Origin: Cyanosarcina radialis HA8281-LM2
Lineage (GTDB): Bacteria; Cyanobacteriota; Cyanobacteriia; Cyanobacteriales; CCAP-1448
Assembly: GCA_019359615.1 (NCBI GenBank)
Contig: JAHHHA010000023.1
Location: 1-64,000, forward strand
Length of the DNA: 64,000 nt
Direction: 5' to 3'
Below are positions 1 through 7,656 of the stretch, in pieces (position 1 is the first letter of the stretch; each line of letters opens with the position of its first letter). Made by a program: the position numbers and the translations under genes. A model generated the notes under the pieces. That model was not told where the DNA came from and did not search any database. It saw only the letters and a program-made list of their open reading frames with translations.

Positions 1-32
1 GTTTGGTAAAATTCAGGGAACATATTATTTTG

Positions 33-63
33 CGGGAGCGACCATGATGCTCCCGATTTTTTG
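33..63 (+). terminator. rho-independent terminator
   Basis: A 7-bp perfect stem (33-39 pairs with 49-55, loop GACCATGAT) is followed by ATTTTTT on the plus strand. It would end a plus-strand gene lying left of the window. Confidence 0.6.
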
Positions 64-157
64 TCCTTTCCCTTTTCCCAAACCTTTGTCACTTCTAGCC
101 TAGAGCCACCTTGTCATCCGTTAAGATATAAATCAGACTAATTTTTTCTTGGCAATT

Positions 158-298
158 TTATAACAGTTCGTCTACCTGTTCGACGATTTCAACCATTGCC
201 CAACCAGTATAAGCAACCGCGAGCAGCACCACAACTGAAATCAAAAAAGCTATTGGCACTATGCCCAGCAATATGACTAATAAAATCGGATCTAGCAT
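158..298 (-). CDS. 46-aa single-span membrane peptide, unknown function
   Basis: This is a short ATG-to-TAA frame of 46 residues, below the usual ORF cut-off. An AGGAG ribosome binding site stands about 8 nt upstream of the ATG. Residues about 4-28 are a continuous hydrophobic segment rich in Ile, Leu and Val. The tail is acidic (E-I-V-E-Q-V-D-E-L-L). That layout, one transmembrane helix plus a short charged tail, is typical of small membrane or photosynthetic-complex subunits. I could not match it to PetG, PetL, PetM, PetN, Psb or Psa peptides. The good Shine-Dalgarno sequence and uninterrupted hydrophobicity are the main support; function is unknown. Confidence 0.55.
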   Translation of the reverse strand: MLDPILLVILLGIVPIAFLISVVVLLAVAYTGWAMVEIVEQVDELL

Positions 299-650
299 CA
301 GTTTTTCTCCTTGACTTTTTTTATTCTTAGTATTCCCTTCAAGAGATCTTGGCTAACTTTCGGATGGAGAGCGCCGGATTTTTACGGTCGATCGACTAAG
401 CTGAAGTACCTAGCAATTTCCCAGAAAAAACCCAGCCGTTAGCTGGGTCATCTCAATCGTAGGAGTTAGACAAGGAACTTGTTTTGAGCTACTTATCGAT
501 CGCTCGCAATCTAGTAGCTTAAGATTTAATTTATCTATTAAATCTGTTCGTTTTCCAGGTCGAAAATTGTTCAAATATTGACTGATTTTTATTCGATCGT
601 TAAGCAGGGAATTACCACATCACAAGCAGACAAAAATCAACCTAACAAAA
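299..650. other. intergenic stretch, possible small RNA on minus strand
   Basis: No convincing coding frame is seen. The stretch contains a minus-strand terminator hairpin (425-448) that is not needed by the gene at 778-1644, because that gene has its own terminator at 651-681. A minus-strand transcript of roughly 100-200 nt ending at about 425 would explain it. AT-rich -10-like boxes occur around 530-545 on the minus strand. Confidence 0.3.
425..448 (-). terminator. rho-independent terminator (orphan)
   Basis: The stem ACCCAGC/GCTGGGT (430-436 with 442-448) is followed on the minus strand by a run of six T (complement of 425-430). No annotated minus-strand gene lies between it and the next terminator at 651-681. 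Confidence 0.6.
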
Positions 651-681
651 ACAAAACGCCTCACTCAATCTGAGTGAGGCG
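651..681 (-). terminator. rho-independent terminator of the DUF4394 gene
   Basis: An 11-bp perfect stem (657-667 with 671-681, 3-nt loop) is followed by a T-rich stretch on the minus strand. It lies about 100 nt downstream of the stop codon of the gene at 778-1644. Confidence 0.75.
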
Positions 682-777
682 CAAAGATGTCAAATAAAAC
701 ATTGCCCTACAAATAAATATGAGATCCACCAAATGTCAGACTTATGATTTGGAATTGTAATTCCGGTTGTGGAAAGC

Positions 778-1644
778 CTAGAGCGGTTTTGAGGTGACAG
801 CTAGCCCAATGAAACTACCATTGAAGCTGCCCAATTTCTTAGCCTTACCATTTTTCAAGTTGATATTGTATAAAGTGGAGCCAGAAATGGCAAAACCAGT
901 ATTTTGTCCGTAAGCGTCTGTAAAGATATCAAAACCGCCGATGGGAGCAAAGTTAATACCTAAAGGTCCCACCGTAGTTAATGTTCCATTGGGTGGATCT
1001 TGCAGCACCAAAACATCGAGATCGTAATCAATATCATACAGTTGAGTTGAAGTTGCCCCAGCCATGTTGTTGGTATAGGCAGCAGCGGTCATGTTAGGGT
1101 CTTTACCAAAGTTAGGATCGCCAGCAATATAAGCTAAGGTCGTCTGCATAGTAGCTGTAGCAGTATCGACGTTAACCGAGAAATTTTGGTCGTTGCTGCC
1201 GATGACGCGCAAGCGATCGAGTACCGGATTAAAATCGAATCCTGACTGGAATCCGCCATTGAAACTAATCGGCTGTCCGTTGGGATCTTTGAGGGCACTG
1301 CCCACCAATTTAGCGACACCAGTTCGAGGATCGATGGTATAGATTTTGTCTTTGTCTGTTACCCCGTAAAGCAGGCCGTTAGCCGGACGGAAATCAACCC
1401 CTTGCAAATTCCCATCAATCCCAGTGACTTGGACTCGTCTGATTACCCTTACACCGTTAGAATTATAGCGGTCTAAGCGAAAGCTCACCAAGGTGTTATT
1501 GGCTTTGAGTCCCATAAAACGCAGGTTACTAGTAGCTTGGGCTTGGGCTGGTGCTAGATAGATCCCAGTGGTGGCTAAACCAGCCAAGGTGCCAAGGGCG
1601 ATCGCTAACACTTTTTTCGCGGTCTTTTTAGGTAAGAGCTTCAT
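778..1644 (-). CDS. DUF4394 domain-containing secreted protein
   Basis: This is a 288-residue protein with a basic N-terminus, a hydrophobic segment at about residues 12-30 and an A-Q-A-Q-A site near residue 36, which together make a Sec signal peptide. The rest repeats short blocks of the type 'D-F-R-P-x-N-G-x-L-Y-G-V' and 'G-F-D-F-N-P-x-x-D-R-L-R-V', which are hallmarks of DUF4394, a predicted beta-propeller-like exported domain of unknown role. AGAGG lies 8 nt before the ATG. It is probably a single-gene unit with its own terminator at 651-681. The family function is unknown; location in the periplasm or outside is inferred from the signal peptide. Confidence 0.85.
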   Translation of the reverse strand: MKLLPKKTAKKVLAIALGTLAGLATTGIYLAPAQAQATSNLRFMGLKANNTLVSFRLDRYNSNGVRVIRRVQVTGIDGNLQGVDFRPANGLLYGVTDKDKIYTIDPRTGVAKLVGSALKDPNGQPISFNGGFQSGFDFNPVLDRLRVIGSNDQNFSVNVDTATATMQTTLAYIAGDPNFGKDPNMTAAAYTNNMAGATSTQLYDIDYDLDVLVLQDPPNGTLTTVGPLGINFAPIGGFDIFTDAYGQNTGFAISGSTLYNINLKNGKAKKLGSFNGSFIGLAVTSKPL

Positions 1645-1856
1645 GATAAAACCTCTAAAAATTTACGAACAAACGAGCGTGGCTCTGTAGGGTTCGAGCC
1701 TCTTTAGCTCTAGACTTCAGAACCAACACTCGTACAGTTTGTCACTGCCGATTGCTCGCTTTCCACGCCAAAAGGTATTCAATTTTTGTTCGATTTTTAC
1801 CCAAGTTTTCTCGGTTTAATAAATACCAAATCCGGTTCTCATACCATCGATTGCTG

Positions 1857-1893
1857 CCCTCACCCCCAACCCCTCTCCCTTGGGAGAGGGGAG
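1857..1893. repeat. dispersed palindromic repeat (CCCTCTCCC family)
   Basis: The core 'CCCTCTCCC-TTGG-GAGAGGGG' sits in a longer unit reading CTCACCCCCAACCCCTCTCCC. Relatives occur at about 23136-23302, 27641-27684 and 49003-49045, all intergenic or at the ragged ends of ORFs. Confidence 0.8.
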
Positions 1894-1954
1894 CCGGAGT
1901 CAAGGCGAGGTCAAGACGGTTTTGGAAACCGGATTTAGTATAATTTGCCTAGAA

Positions 1955-1983
1955 AATAAAAAAACTCGGTATCTAACCGAGTT
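1955..1983 (-). terminator. rho-independent terminator of first mltA
   Basis: An 8-bp stem AACTCGGT/ACCGAGTT (1963-1970 with 1976-1983) is followed by a T run on the minus strand, 40 nt beyond the stop codon of the gene at 2023-3261. Confidence 0.75.
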
Positions 1984-2022
1984 GCACGTATCGTCTTTCC
2001 TAGATGTTTTGGTTTTACGTCT

Positions 2023-3261
2023 CTACTCTTTTAAAAGCAGATAATACAATTCCCCATTGCCACCAGTAACGCCAGCCCGATCGCCTGCTTGCTTGCCCGT
2101 CCCCATGTAGTAATCGACTCGCCCTCGACCTTTAATCGCACTCCCAGCATCTTGATCTAAGACGTAGCGGCTCACTAACCGCTGTTCGATTTGGCCGGAG
2201 GCGTTGATGTAGGGTAGTTTAGTATGGATCAAAGCCAACGCGCCTCGCGGCATCAAAGACTTATCGGTAGCGATCGAGCGTTCGGGAGTGACGGGCACGT
2301 TGATCGAGCCTGTAGGAGAAGCACTCCCAATATTGCGGAAAAATACCATCCGCTCGTTGCGAGGCAGATAGAGATTCATGACTTCAGGATTGCGGCGAAA
2401 ATAAGCCTCTAAGATGGGAATAGTCACCTTAGTTTGGGGAGGGAATCTGCCATCTTTGAGCAATTCTTTACCAATACTGGTATAAGGGTAATCGGTTGCT
2501 CCAGCATAGCCGATAGACATCGTGCTGCCGTTAGTTAACTGTATAATTGCCGAGCCTTGAACTTCAGTTAAAAAAGCTTCCAGCCGATCTCTCATCCAGA
2601 CTAATTCATATCCTCGCAGCGGGCCGCGATTGCCCGACAAACCATCTTCCCCTTGTAGCTGCGCCCGCGTCGGGTGAGGCTTAGACCAGCTAGAAAAGTT
2701 GCTGGGCCGTCGGTATAGAGGATAGCGATATTCGGCCGTTCGCCGCCGACTGGCGAGATGAACGGGCGTATAGTAAGCGGTGAACAAAGCATTTCCCCGA
2801 TCGTCCCGACTGATTCTATAGAGCTTGAATTCTCGTCTGACAGACGCTTGCAGGTCGGCCGGGGTTTTAGAACTGATGACTAGCTGGCGAAAGCGTGCTA
2901 AAGAACGAATAACTCGCGCTCGGCTAAATCCAGGCATTTCCAGCCGTCGGTAGGCAGCTTTAGCATCGCCAGTTTTGAGATAAGACAAGCTGTAATCGAT
3001 CGCCCGCAGCAGCGATCGCCAATCTCCAGGTCTAGTGCCCCGACTCCAGATTTGGTCGTCGAATCCGAGTAGATCTGGTTGGGGAGCCGGAGCGGGTGTA
3101 TTGGGTTGGGGAGCGGGAACCGGAACCGATCGAGGAACGGGAATGGTTTGCGACTGGCTGGGAAAAAGTTGGGCAACTGCTTCCGGCACATTTGCCCCTT
3201 CACTAGGATTTATCGAAGTGATGCCCAAACTCAGAGCTAACAAAACAAGTATCTTTTTCAT
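2023..3261 (-). CDS. mltA: MltA-type lytic murein transglycosylase, copy 1
   Basis: This 412-residue exported protein has a hydrophobic signal peptide (residues 1-22), a Pro-rich linker (about 38-62), the MltA barrel (about 100-330) and a C-terminal 3D domain (about 335-412). The 3D signature is clear: L-D-Q-D-A-G-S-A-I-K-G then R-V-D-Y-Y-M-G-T-G. In E. coli MltA the catalytic Asp lies in this region. The enzyme cleaves peptidoglycan glycan strands, leaving 1,6-anhydro-muramic ends. There is no lipobox Cys, so it is probably soluble in the periplasm rather than a lipoprotein. A close paralogue lies just upstream at 3619-4803, so this is a tandem duplication. Confidence 0.92.
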   Translation of the reverse strand: MKKILVLLALSLGITSINPSEGANVPEAVAQLFPSQSQTIPVPRSVPVPAPQPNTPAPAPQPDLLGFDDQIWSRGTRPGDWRSLLRAIDYSLSYLKTGDAKAAYRRLEMPGFSRARVIRSLARFRQLVISSKTPADLQASVRREFKLYRISRDDRGNALFTAYYTPVHLASRRRTAEYRYPLYRRPSNFSSWSKPHPTRAQLQGEDGLSGNRGPLRGYELVWMRDRLEAFLTEVQGSAIIQLTNGSTMSIGYAGATDYPYTSIGKELLKDGRFPPQTKVTIPILEAYFRRNPEVMNLYLPRNERMVFFRNIGSASPTGSINVPVTPERSIATDKSLMPRGALALIHTKLPYINASGQIEQRLVSRYVLDQDAGSAIKGRGRVDYYMGTGKQAGDRAGVTGGNGELYYLLLKE

Positions 3262-3310
3262 AAGTCAGAATTTAGGAGTTTAGAAGTTCAGAAGTTCAGG
3301 AGTAGGAGCG

Positions 3311-3550
3311 CAACGCATTCATTGGTGTCAACTTAGAGCTAAAATCCTTGTGACACAAGAAATTGCAGCCACCACCGCCAGGGGTTCAAAACCCCACAGC
3401 TTAAGCTCAAGTCCATTGAAATGGACTAAAGAAGAAAAGTTCCCAGAAACCGAATAGTCCTCTAAAGAGGACTTTCGCTGTGAGACAGGGGTTTTTAACC
3501 CCTGGCGGATCGTGCTTTTGACCATTAACTTGACACCTCTGAATGCATTG
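3311..3550. repeat. MITE-like nested inverted-repeat element between the two mltA copies
   Basis: The outer arms are 25 nt (3311-3335 and 3526-3550) and match in inverted orientation at about 21 of 25 positions. Inner arms of 21 nt (3375-3395 and 3488-3508) begin CCGCCAGGGGTT and match with about two mismatches. Two small hairpins (AGTCCATTGAAATGGACT and AGTCCTCTAAAGAGGACT) lie inside. No coding capacity is seen. Confidence 0.65.
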
Positions 3551-3618
3551 CCTCCGTACAGAAGTGTGGAGTATTGAGTTTAGAATACGTCTCCCTCTTC
3601 GCCCTCTCTCCCTCTGAC

Positions 3619-4803
3619 TCACTCTTTGAGAACCAAATAATACAACTGCCCGATGCCGCCTGTAGTCCCGGCTCGATCGCCTGCTCGTTTGCCAGTGCCG
3701 AAGTAATAATCTACCCGACCCGGGCCTTTAATGGCGCTGCCCGTATCTTGATCCAGGACATAGCGACTTACCAACCGCTGTTCGATTTTTCCATTGCCGT
3801 TGAGGTAGGGTAGTCGAGTATGTACCAAAGCTAATGCTCCCGGCGGCATCAAAGTTCGATCGGTAGCGATCGAGCGTTCCGGCGTTACTGGCACCTTAAT
3901 TACGCCTTGAGTTGGTGCCCCTTGGGTATTGTAGAAAAACACGAATCGATTGTTGCGGGGGATGTATTCGCTTAAGTCTTCAGGATGTTTCTGAAAATAC
4001 TTGGTCATCACTTGCAGGCTCATTCCTTCTAAGGGAAGTTTGCCATCCTTGGCTAATTCTCGCCCGACGCTGGTAAATGGGTAATCGGTGCCTCCGGCAA
4101 AACCGACGCTCATCGTCGAACCATCGGTTAGCTGGAGTCTAGCCGAGCCTTGAATTTGAACTAAAAAAGCTTCAAAGCGATCGCGCAGCCAAACTAGTTC
4201 TAACCCTTTCAAAGGGCTGGCTTCTCCTAGCAAGCCGTCCTTACCTTCTATCTGGGCGCGACTGGGGTGAGGCTTGGCCCAACTATTGAAATCGGGAGGT
4301 ATCTGATAGAGGGGATAGCGATACTCCTCCGTCCGGTTGATACTGGCCCGATAAACTGGCTCGTAATAGCCCGTGTAGAGTACGCCTCCTTTACCATCTC
4401 TGCCGATCGCTTGGTAGAAGTCGAACTCTTGGATCGTTGCCGCTTGCAATTCTTCTGGACTGTTCGAGGTTTCTACTAACTCTCGGAAGCGTTGCAGAGA
4501 GCGCACGACGCGCTCGTGAGTGATTCCAGGTACGGGATATTGCTTGTAGGAAGCAATGGCATGGGGAGTTTTGAGGTAGCTGAGACTGTAATCGATCGAC
4601 TTGATGAGCGCTTGTCGATCGGCTGCTTGGCCGTTTTTGCCCCAAAGTTGGTCGTCCAATCCTAATTTTTTGGCATTAGGAACCGTTGGCTGTTCTTGCC
4701 TGCTCCTACGCGAGCGCTGTCCGGTTTGAGTAGTAGCTGGTTCGATAGGTAACGTCAGGATTGCGCCCAAGGCGATCGCTAGCAAAGCCAGTGTTTTTTT
4801 CAT
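3619..4803 (-). CDS. mltA: MltA-type lytic murein transglycosylase, copy 2
   Basis: The product is 394 residues, similar to the copy at 2023-3261 along its whole length, including the 3D-domain block Y-V-L-D-Q-D-T-G-S-A-I-K-G-P-G-R-V-D-Y-Y. The N-terminus is a signal peptide with the A-T-T-Q region near residue 27. An in-frame GTG two codons further upstream exists, but the only ribosome-binding-like sequence (TTAGGTG) overlaps it, so the ATG at 4803 is the better start. It acts in periplasmic peptidoglycan turnover. The two copies differ most in the linker: a long Pro-rich one in copy 1, a short Arg/Ser-rich one here. That may reflect different positioning in the wall. Confidence 0.92.
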   Translation of the reverse strand: MKKTLALLAIALGAILTLPIEPATTQTGQRSRRSRQEQPTVPNAKKLGLDDQLWGKNGQAADRQALIKSIDYSLSYLKTPHAIASYKQYPVPGITHERVVRSLQRFRELVETSNSPEELQAATIQEFDFYQAIGRDGKGGVLYTGYYEPVYRASINRTEEYRYPLYQIPPDFNSWAKPHPSRAQIEGKDGLLGEASPLKGLELVWLRDRFEAFLVQIQGSARLQLTDGSTMSVGFAGGTDYPFTSVGRELAKDGKLPLEGMSLQVMTKYFQKHPEDLSEYIPRNNRFVFFYNTQGAPTQGVIKVPVTPERSIATDRTLMPPGALALVHTRLPYLNGNGKIEQRLVSRYVLDQDTGSAIKGPGRVDYYFGTGKRAGDRAGTTGGIGQLYYLVLKE

Positions 4804-4877
4804 GTTCACCTAAATGCAAAACGAAATTTGTCAATAGTTAGGAGATCTTACTTGAGTAGTCTGGAAGTCTTATAGTC

Positions 4878-5013
4878 TGTTTTGTAGGATAGGCTTCCAG
4901 CCTGTTTTGTAGGATAGGCTTCCAGCCTGTTTTGTAGGATAGGCTGGAAGCCTGTCTTGTGAGATAGGCTGGAAGCCTGTCTTGTGGGGCGGGCAGGATG
5001 CCCACCCCACAAG
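4878..5013. repeat. 25-bp tandem repeat with inverting core
   Basis: Five consecutive 25-bp units begin at 4878, 4903, 4928, 4953 and 4978, each of the form TGT(T/C)TTGT.. followed by a core. Units 1 and 2 carry GGCTTCCAGCC, and units 3 and 4 carry its exact reverse complement GGCTGGAAGCC. Unit 5 is a GC-rich variant that closes a hairpin with CACCCCACAAG at 5003-5013. Confidence 0.8.
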
Positions 5014-5091
5014 AAAAAAACTGTAACTCATCAATATGAGAATTGCTACATCTAGTGTTTTTTACACTTAACACTCAACACTCAACACTAC

Positions 5092-5346
5092 TTAATAGTC
5101 TCTCTCGACGCTAGATGCAAATACAGGTTCCACCCGAATCGCTAAGATGCTGGAGGGACGTACCACCATATACTCCCCCTGAATATTTTTAATCGGTACG
5201 TTAATGAACTCGCTCGAATCATATTTTGATACCAGTTCGCTGGTGTACCACTTTTGAAACTCTTGAATCGTGGCAAATCTTACCTCTTCCCGATGCCCGC
5301 CGTCAATCAGGAGATGGATCGCATATTCCGAGGGGGTTCTAGGCAT
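5092..5346 (-). CDS. conserved cyanobacterial hypothetical protein, 84 aa
   Basis: This small soluble protein has no signal or membrane segment. It starts 12 nt downstream of the stop of the TIR-like gene at 5359-6153 on the same strand, so the two are probably co-transcribed and may act together. The composition is ordinary globular (Y-A-I-H-L-L-I-D-G-G-H near residue 10, I-R-V-E-P-V-F near the C-terminus). I recall close relatives only from cyanobacteria and know of no assigned function. The regular codon use and tight spacing support a real gene. Confidence 0.7.
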   Translation of the reverse strand: MPRTPSEYAIHLLIDGGHREEVRFATIQEFQKWYTSELVSKYDSSEFINVPIKNIQGEYMVVRPSSILAIRVEPVFASSVERDY

Positions 5347-5358
5347 ATCAGCTAGTTA

Positions 5359-6153
5359 TCAGGAAAATAAATTAAACCGCTGTAGAAGACTTTCGACAAC
5401 GGGCGGCAAAGTTTTCTCTAGTTCGCCTGCCGTTTTGAAGCATAACTGTTGGTGGCTAGGCAAGTCAAAAGGAAAATTTCCCGATAGATCGGGGCGTTCC
5501 ATGCGCGCGAGCAATATTTGTTCGGAGCGCTTGCTTTGCATGGCGTAGCCCATTTCCACGCACGTCTTGGGGCTGGGAATCAATCGAGTAGATTCGCGTT
5601 CGCTTGCGTGCGCGGAGCGCGTATCGCTAATGCTGGCGACAGGTGTGCCGTCAGCGACGAATAATAAGCTTTTACGAATTTGACGTAACATGGTGCTGCT
5701 AAGCCGCAAGGGGGCATCTAGCGGTTGCTGGGATGCTTTCAAGGTAATAGGTATGCGAGATTTTTGATTAATTTTTTTTAATATCTCTGAGAGAACCGTA
5801 TGTAAGCTCTCGCTGGAGGCACTATATTCGTTTTGATAGCTGAAGAAAATAATTGGCTCTAGTTGAGCTATGACTTCTTGCTTGGTGAAATAAATTTCGT
5901 GGCTGATGAGATCGACGTTGGCGATCGTGTAGCCGCCACTGCCTTCAATATAAAATTCTACTGTTTCCCCTTCTAAATATCGCCCGAACCAAGCAGAACG
6001 TTTGACATCCTGACTCTCTTCTAAAAAATCTGCTCTCAACCCAGACTTGAGCAAGCTGTTTTTACTGAGGCGCAGATCTTGAGGGCGTTTTTCCAGTTCC
6101 GCGATCGGCTCATACTGCTGAATATACCAAGCTTTCAAAGCAATGATGGCCAT
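5359..6153 (-). CDS. TIR-like / predicted nucleotide-binding-fold protein with repeat-derived insert
   Basis: The protein has 264 residues. Residues about 100-255 look like the Rossmann/TIR-like fold seen in some predicted nucleotide-binding and CBASS-associated effectors: a first strand P-I-I-F-F-S-Y-Q, then S-L-L-F-V-A-D-G-T-P-V, then P-S-P-K-T-C-V-E-M-G-Y-A, then N-F-P-F-D-L. The Glu of V-E-M-G-Y-A is where the family usually keeps an acidic residue. Between A-D-G-T-P-V and P-S-P-K lies S-D-T-R-S-A-H-A-S-E-R-E-S-T-R, encoded by a GC-rich palindromic repeat (about 5592-5628) inserted in frame. The N-terminal 95 residues are not recognised. The family match comes from motif reading only; enzymatic activity is unproven. 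Confidence 0.6.
   Translation of the reverse strand: MAIIALKAWYIQQYEPIAELEKRPQDLRLSKNSLLKSGLRADFLEESQDVKRSAWFGRYLEGETVEFYIEGSGGYTIANVDLISHEIYFTKQEVIAQLEPIIFFSYQNEYSASSESLHTVLSEILKKINQKSRIPITLKASQQPLDAPLRLSSTMLRQIRKSLLFVADGTPVASISDTRSAHASERESTRLIPSPKTCVEMGYAMQSKRSEQILLARMERPDLSGNFPFDLPSHQQLCFKTAGELEKTLPPVVESLLQRFNLFS
5592..5628. repeat. GC-rich dispersed repeat inside a coding region
   Basis: The sequence CGCGTTCGCTTGCG..GCGCGGAGCGCGTATCGC belongs to the same family as the intergenic copy at about 38440-38478 (GCGATACG..GCTGCGCGAACGCC). It is read through as 15 codons of the gene at 5359-6153 without shifting the frame. Confidence 0.65.
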
Positions 6154-6218
6154 AACCCACTTTTTCCAGAGGCACTCTAAGTTTGTACTGCCTCAGATTA
6201 TACTGCTGGTACTAAATT

Positions 6219-6596
6219 TTAGCAGTAAGGGGTGATATCTTCGCCACATTCGTCAGCTAAGTAGCAGAGGGCGCGAAATCTCAGGGCCACTACTTCTTCA
6301 TATAGTGGGTTCAGCTTGCACATGGGGGGAATGTGAAACAGGGTGCGGCCGAACACTTTGACATCGCGTTCAAAGGGACATTGGGCTGGGATCGACTTGC
6401 AGATGCGATGAGCTAATTTGACATCTTTAATTTCTACCCGATCTAACCATTGGCGCAAGGGGGAGAAGAAGTCAAATGGCACTTTGGGAGTGGTAGGCTG
6501 GGGATCGCTGGGAGCCTCGCTAGTAGTTTCGGTTTTGTCAATCCACACCCAACTGGCTAAGGCGATGTTAGATACGGTGTAATCCACTACGTTCAT
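6219..6596 (-). CDS. Mo-dependent nitrogenase C-terminal domain protein (Mo-nitro_C)
   Basis: This 125-residue protein has a Cys-rich C-terminal half: H-R-I-C-K-S-I-P-A-Q-C-P-F-E-R, then H-I-P-P-M-C-K-L-N-P-L-Y-E, then C-Y-L-A-D-E-C-G-E-D and a C-terminal Cys. This is the Mo-nitro_C family, frequent in cyanobacteria, including ones that do not fix nitrogen. No nif gene is seen nearby, so it is not evidence of diazotrophy. AGGAG lies 6 nt before the ATG. The conserved cysteines suggest a metal or Fe-S site, which is inference. Confidence 0.85.
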   Translation of the reverse strand: MNVVDYTVSNIALASWVWIDKTETTSEAPSDPQPTTPKVPFDFFSPLRQWLDRVEIKDVKLAHRICKSIPAQCPFERDVKVFGRTLFHIPPMCKLNPLYEEVVALRFRALCYLADECGEDITPYC

Positions 6597-7353
6597 TTTT
6601 TTCTCCTGGTTTTTTCTTGGTCAACTGAACCACCTATTTGGGATCTACAACTGCTCGATGGCTGTTTCCGATTTATTCAGAGTCGATCGACAGGGTAATT
6701 AGTTGGTTGAGCGATCGGAGCGAGCCTGGTAGATATAAATATTTAGCTCTTAGTGCATACTTTTATGCTGCCCGATTGCCCCGTTTAGGCGCTTGGGTGA
6801 GATTGCCGAAAATTTGCCAGTTCTCATGTTTTGGCTTACGTGATTTCACTCAAAGGGTCGCCGCAGCAGATTGTTCCAGGCTCGTTTTTCAATGAGCCGG
6901 AAGAGCTATTACTTATCTAAGTAGTGCGGATGGGGGCGCTAATTTATGGATATTGGATTGTGAATTGTAAGCTCTTTATCATGCAGCCTTCATCCTTCAA
7001 ACTCGTTGGGAGAAAACCCGACAAACTGATACTTTTGAATGCGTCTCGCACTATAGCTCGCTCGCCCAAATCAGAAGTGTATCAGTTGTAACACGGCGGT
7101 TTTGAATCTCTTATGGAACCTTGTAATACTATTATACTACACGAACGAGCTAGTCAAACGTGCTTCTAGGCTTAACTGACGGATAAAGTGCCAATAAAGT
7201 GCCCACTGCTCCCTGCCTCCAGAAATTCTCGAACAGATTCTCGGACTTGCTGTTTCCGAGGTGGAACTTGGGAGCGAGAATGCCTCCGGCACGCTGCGCG
7301 ATCGCCTCTCGTGAGTTATACTGGTACGGTCTGAGTTCATACGTAAATTCAAC
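6597..7353. other. 757-nt stretch without a recognisable gene
   Basis: Short open frames exist on both strands, but none shows domain motifs or a good ribosome binding site. A small palindromic repeat piece (GCCTCCGGCACGCTGCGCGATCGCC) lies at about 7282-7306. The tRNA gene follows at 7354. Confidence 0.5.
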
Positions 7354-7427
7354 CGGGATGTAGCGCAGCTTGGTAGCGTACTTCGTTCGGGACGAAGGGG
7401 CCGCTGGTTCGAATCCAGTCATCCCGA
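7354..7427 (+). tRNA. trnP-CGG: tRNA-Pro (anticodon CGG)
   Basis: The cloverleaf is readable by eye. The acceptor arm CGGGATG (7354-7360) pairs with CATCCCG (7420-7426), and the discriminator A is at 7427. The D-arm contains AGCTTGGTAGC. The anticodon stem CTTCG/CGAAG encloses the loop TTCGGGA, giving anticodon CGG. The T-arm is CTGG-TTCGAAT-CCAG. CCA is not encoded. Confidence 0.93.
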
Positions 7428-7656
7428 TTTCACTTAAAAGCTTTACACGATCGCTACATCAGCGTTATCGAGCGCATGGTTGCGCTCGTTCAGTTCTAAC
7501 TGCTACACAGCACTTACTGTTAATGCTGGGTAACGCTAACGCTACGCGATGCCTCAGTAGAAAACTAGTAAGCGATAGGCATTAGTTTGGCATCCTGCTC
7601 GCCAAACCCCTCAATTGGTAGCTAAGATCCGGCGCTGTACTTTGGGCAACTGCCAG

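Noticed and set aside
1752-1943. 63-codon plus-strand frame
   Set aside because: Half of it is the dispersed CCCTCTCCC repeat, and it has no other coding sign.
4878-5013. Possible CRISPR array from the 25-bp periodic repeat
   Set aside because: Units are contiguous with no spacers, and no cas gene is near.
6219-6596. Evidence for a nif cluster from the Mo-nitro_C protein
   Set aside because: The domain also occurs in non-fixing cyanobacteria, and no nif gene is present in the window.
6638-6895. 85-codon open frame on the plus strand
   Set aside because: No ribosome binding site, no recognisable motif and irregular composition; likely chance.
7137-7422. Two minus-strand open frames overlapping the tRNA-Pro gene
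   Set aside because: They run through the tRNA gene and a palindromic repeat and show no protein features.
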